In this document: positions 63,506-64,000 of the stretch, in pieces
How the letters are laid out: each line of letters starts with the position of its first letter
Numbering within the stretch: the first letter of the stretch is position 1
The notes under the pieces: model-generated
The model's input: the letters and a program-made list of their open reading frames with translations, nothing else
The model's database searches: none
What the model was told of the DNA's origin: nothing
Translations under genes and position numbers: made by a program
Source: Clostridia bacterium
Lineage (GTDB): Bacteria; Bacillota; Peptococcia; DRI-13; UBA5745
Assembly: GCA_018436095.1 (NCBI GenBank)
Contig: JAHDMJ010000014.1
Location: 62,001-126,000 of the forward strand
Reading direction: 5' to 3'
Length of the DNA stretch: 64,000 nt

Positions 63506-64000
63506 TTACTTTTTTTTGACGCTTGCTTCTGCCAAATAGTCGAAAGCAACCTGGGCATGAAGAGCGCTTAAAAGAGGCAACGCATCCTCATCCACCATGA
63601 ATTGATCGCTATGCAGAGGATGTACCGCTCCCTTCCCGGGATTTCTGATCCCCATTTGATAAAAGCTGCCCGGAGCATGTTCCAGGAATGCGCCAAAATC
63701 CTCTGTCCCCATACTGGGTTTATCCATATGTATCAAACTGCTTTCCCCCAAAAGCTTTCTTACGGAATTACCCACTAATTCCGTCATTGCGGGATCATTT
63801 ACAATGCCGGAGGCAGAAGTAATGATATTAATGCTTGCCTCACCCCCCAAGGCTCTGGCAATGCCGGAGACAATTTCAGGCAGAGTCTCAACGGTCCTTT
63901 TGCGCAGAGCGGGATCCAGGGTCCGAATAATGCCGGTCATTTTTACTTCCTGAGCCAAAATATTGCGCTGGGTGCCCCCGTGTATGGTACCGACGGTGAT
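63506..64000 (-). CDS. M20 family amidohydrolase, 3' part (cut at right window edge)
   Basis: C-terminal about 160 residues of an M20D-type hydrolase; on the minus strand the frame is open from the window edge (ITVGTIHGGTQRNILAQEVKMTGIIRT), so the start lies beyond 64000. Visible: dimerisation-domain end, DKPSMGTEDFGAFLEHAPGSFYQMGIRN and PLHSDQFMVDEDALPLLSALHAQVAFDYL, with the last metal histidine (HPLHS). Members cleave amide bonds of N-acyl amino acids, hippurate or p-aminobenzoyl-glutamate. Upstream of AbgT and probably its partner. Confidence 0.9.
   Translation of the reverse strand: MTVGTIHGGTQRNILAQEVKMTGIIRTLDPALRKRTVETLPEIVSGIARALGGEASINIITSASGIVNDPAMTELVGNSVRKLLGESSLIHMDKPSMGTEDFGAFLEHAPGSFYQMGIRNPGKGAVHPLHSDQFMVDEDALPLLSALHAQVAFDYLAEASVKKK

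Overview
The window looks like a chromosomal segment of an anaerobic, low-to-mid GC Clostridia member (Peptococcaceae/Desulfitobacterium-like is my best guess; inference). Supporting signs are a SCIFF peptide with its radical-SAM maturase, a four-subunit 2-oxoacid:ferredoxin oxidoreductase, RlmH next to a YycJ-type hydrolase, BlaI/M56 regulation, strong AGGAGG-type ribosome sites and many intrinsic terminators. Its dominant theme is carboxylate uptake: one TctABC system, three TAXI-type fused TRAP transporters, AbgT, AspT-like and AEC carriers, surrounded by RraA-family aldolase-like proteins and hydroxyacid dehydrogenases.

Layout. 1-3750 (+): tripartite tricarboxylate transporter with two tandem substrate-binding proteins. 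3880-4140 (-): tRNA-Asp and tRNA-Val with promoter and terminator. 4422-15197 (-): an RraA/dehydrogenase/TAXI/TRAP/aminotransferase operon behind a candidate sigma-54 promoter, and next to it a membrane-anchored TAXI-like protein, a histidine kinase with a solute-binding sensor domain and an NtrC-type regulator that probably control it. 15244-17455 (-): a double PII-like protein and a DUF1538 membrane protein. 17535-19681 (-): rlmH, a YycJ hydrolase, a membrane-anchored zinc peptidase. 19819-26718: an ABC importer, ProC and a ProC/ATC-hydrolase-like fusion (-), divergent from an M20 hydrolase (+). 26842-30455 (-): M23 peptidase and the SCIFF pair scfA-scfB. 30556-32260: gene-free stretch holding an apparently ORF-less group II intron and interspersed 22-nt repeats. 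32261-33080: tRNA-Gly with a second copy of its 3' end and a decayed gene.

33084-42830: TetR regulator and divergent metal P-type ATPase, alkaline phosphatase, YibE/F protein, a NifX-like/split-permease operon, and a BlaI/M56 pair. 43022-46916 (-): porGDAB plus a DUF169 protein. 47176-51384 (+): TRAP, TAXI receptor and LacI regulator. 51640-59702 (+): a nine-gene operon of RraA, galactonate-dehydratase-like enolase, TAXI, TRAP, beta-hydroxyacid dehydrogenase-like protein, second RraA, Dabb protein and AEC carrier. 59769-64000 (-): M20 amidohydrolase (cut by the window edge), AbgT, 2-hydroxyacid dehydrogenase, AspT-like carrier.

The strongest integrated picture is a LacI-type regulon: three promoters (por, TRAP and RraA/enolase operons) each carry the same TGTTAAYCG(T/A)TTTCGT element directly downstream of the -10 region. 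This suggests that an imported hydroxy-acid or acid-sugar is dehydrated, oxidised, cleaved by an RraA-type aldolase/decarboxylase, and that the resulting 2-oxoacid is burned by the Por complex. The substrate is unknown. The second notable system is the ATC-hydrolase-like fusion with its ABC importer and M20 hydrolase, which could be a cysteine or thiazoline scavenging pathway.
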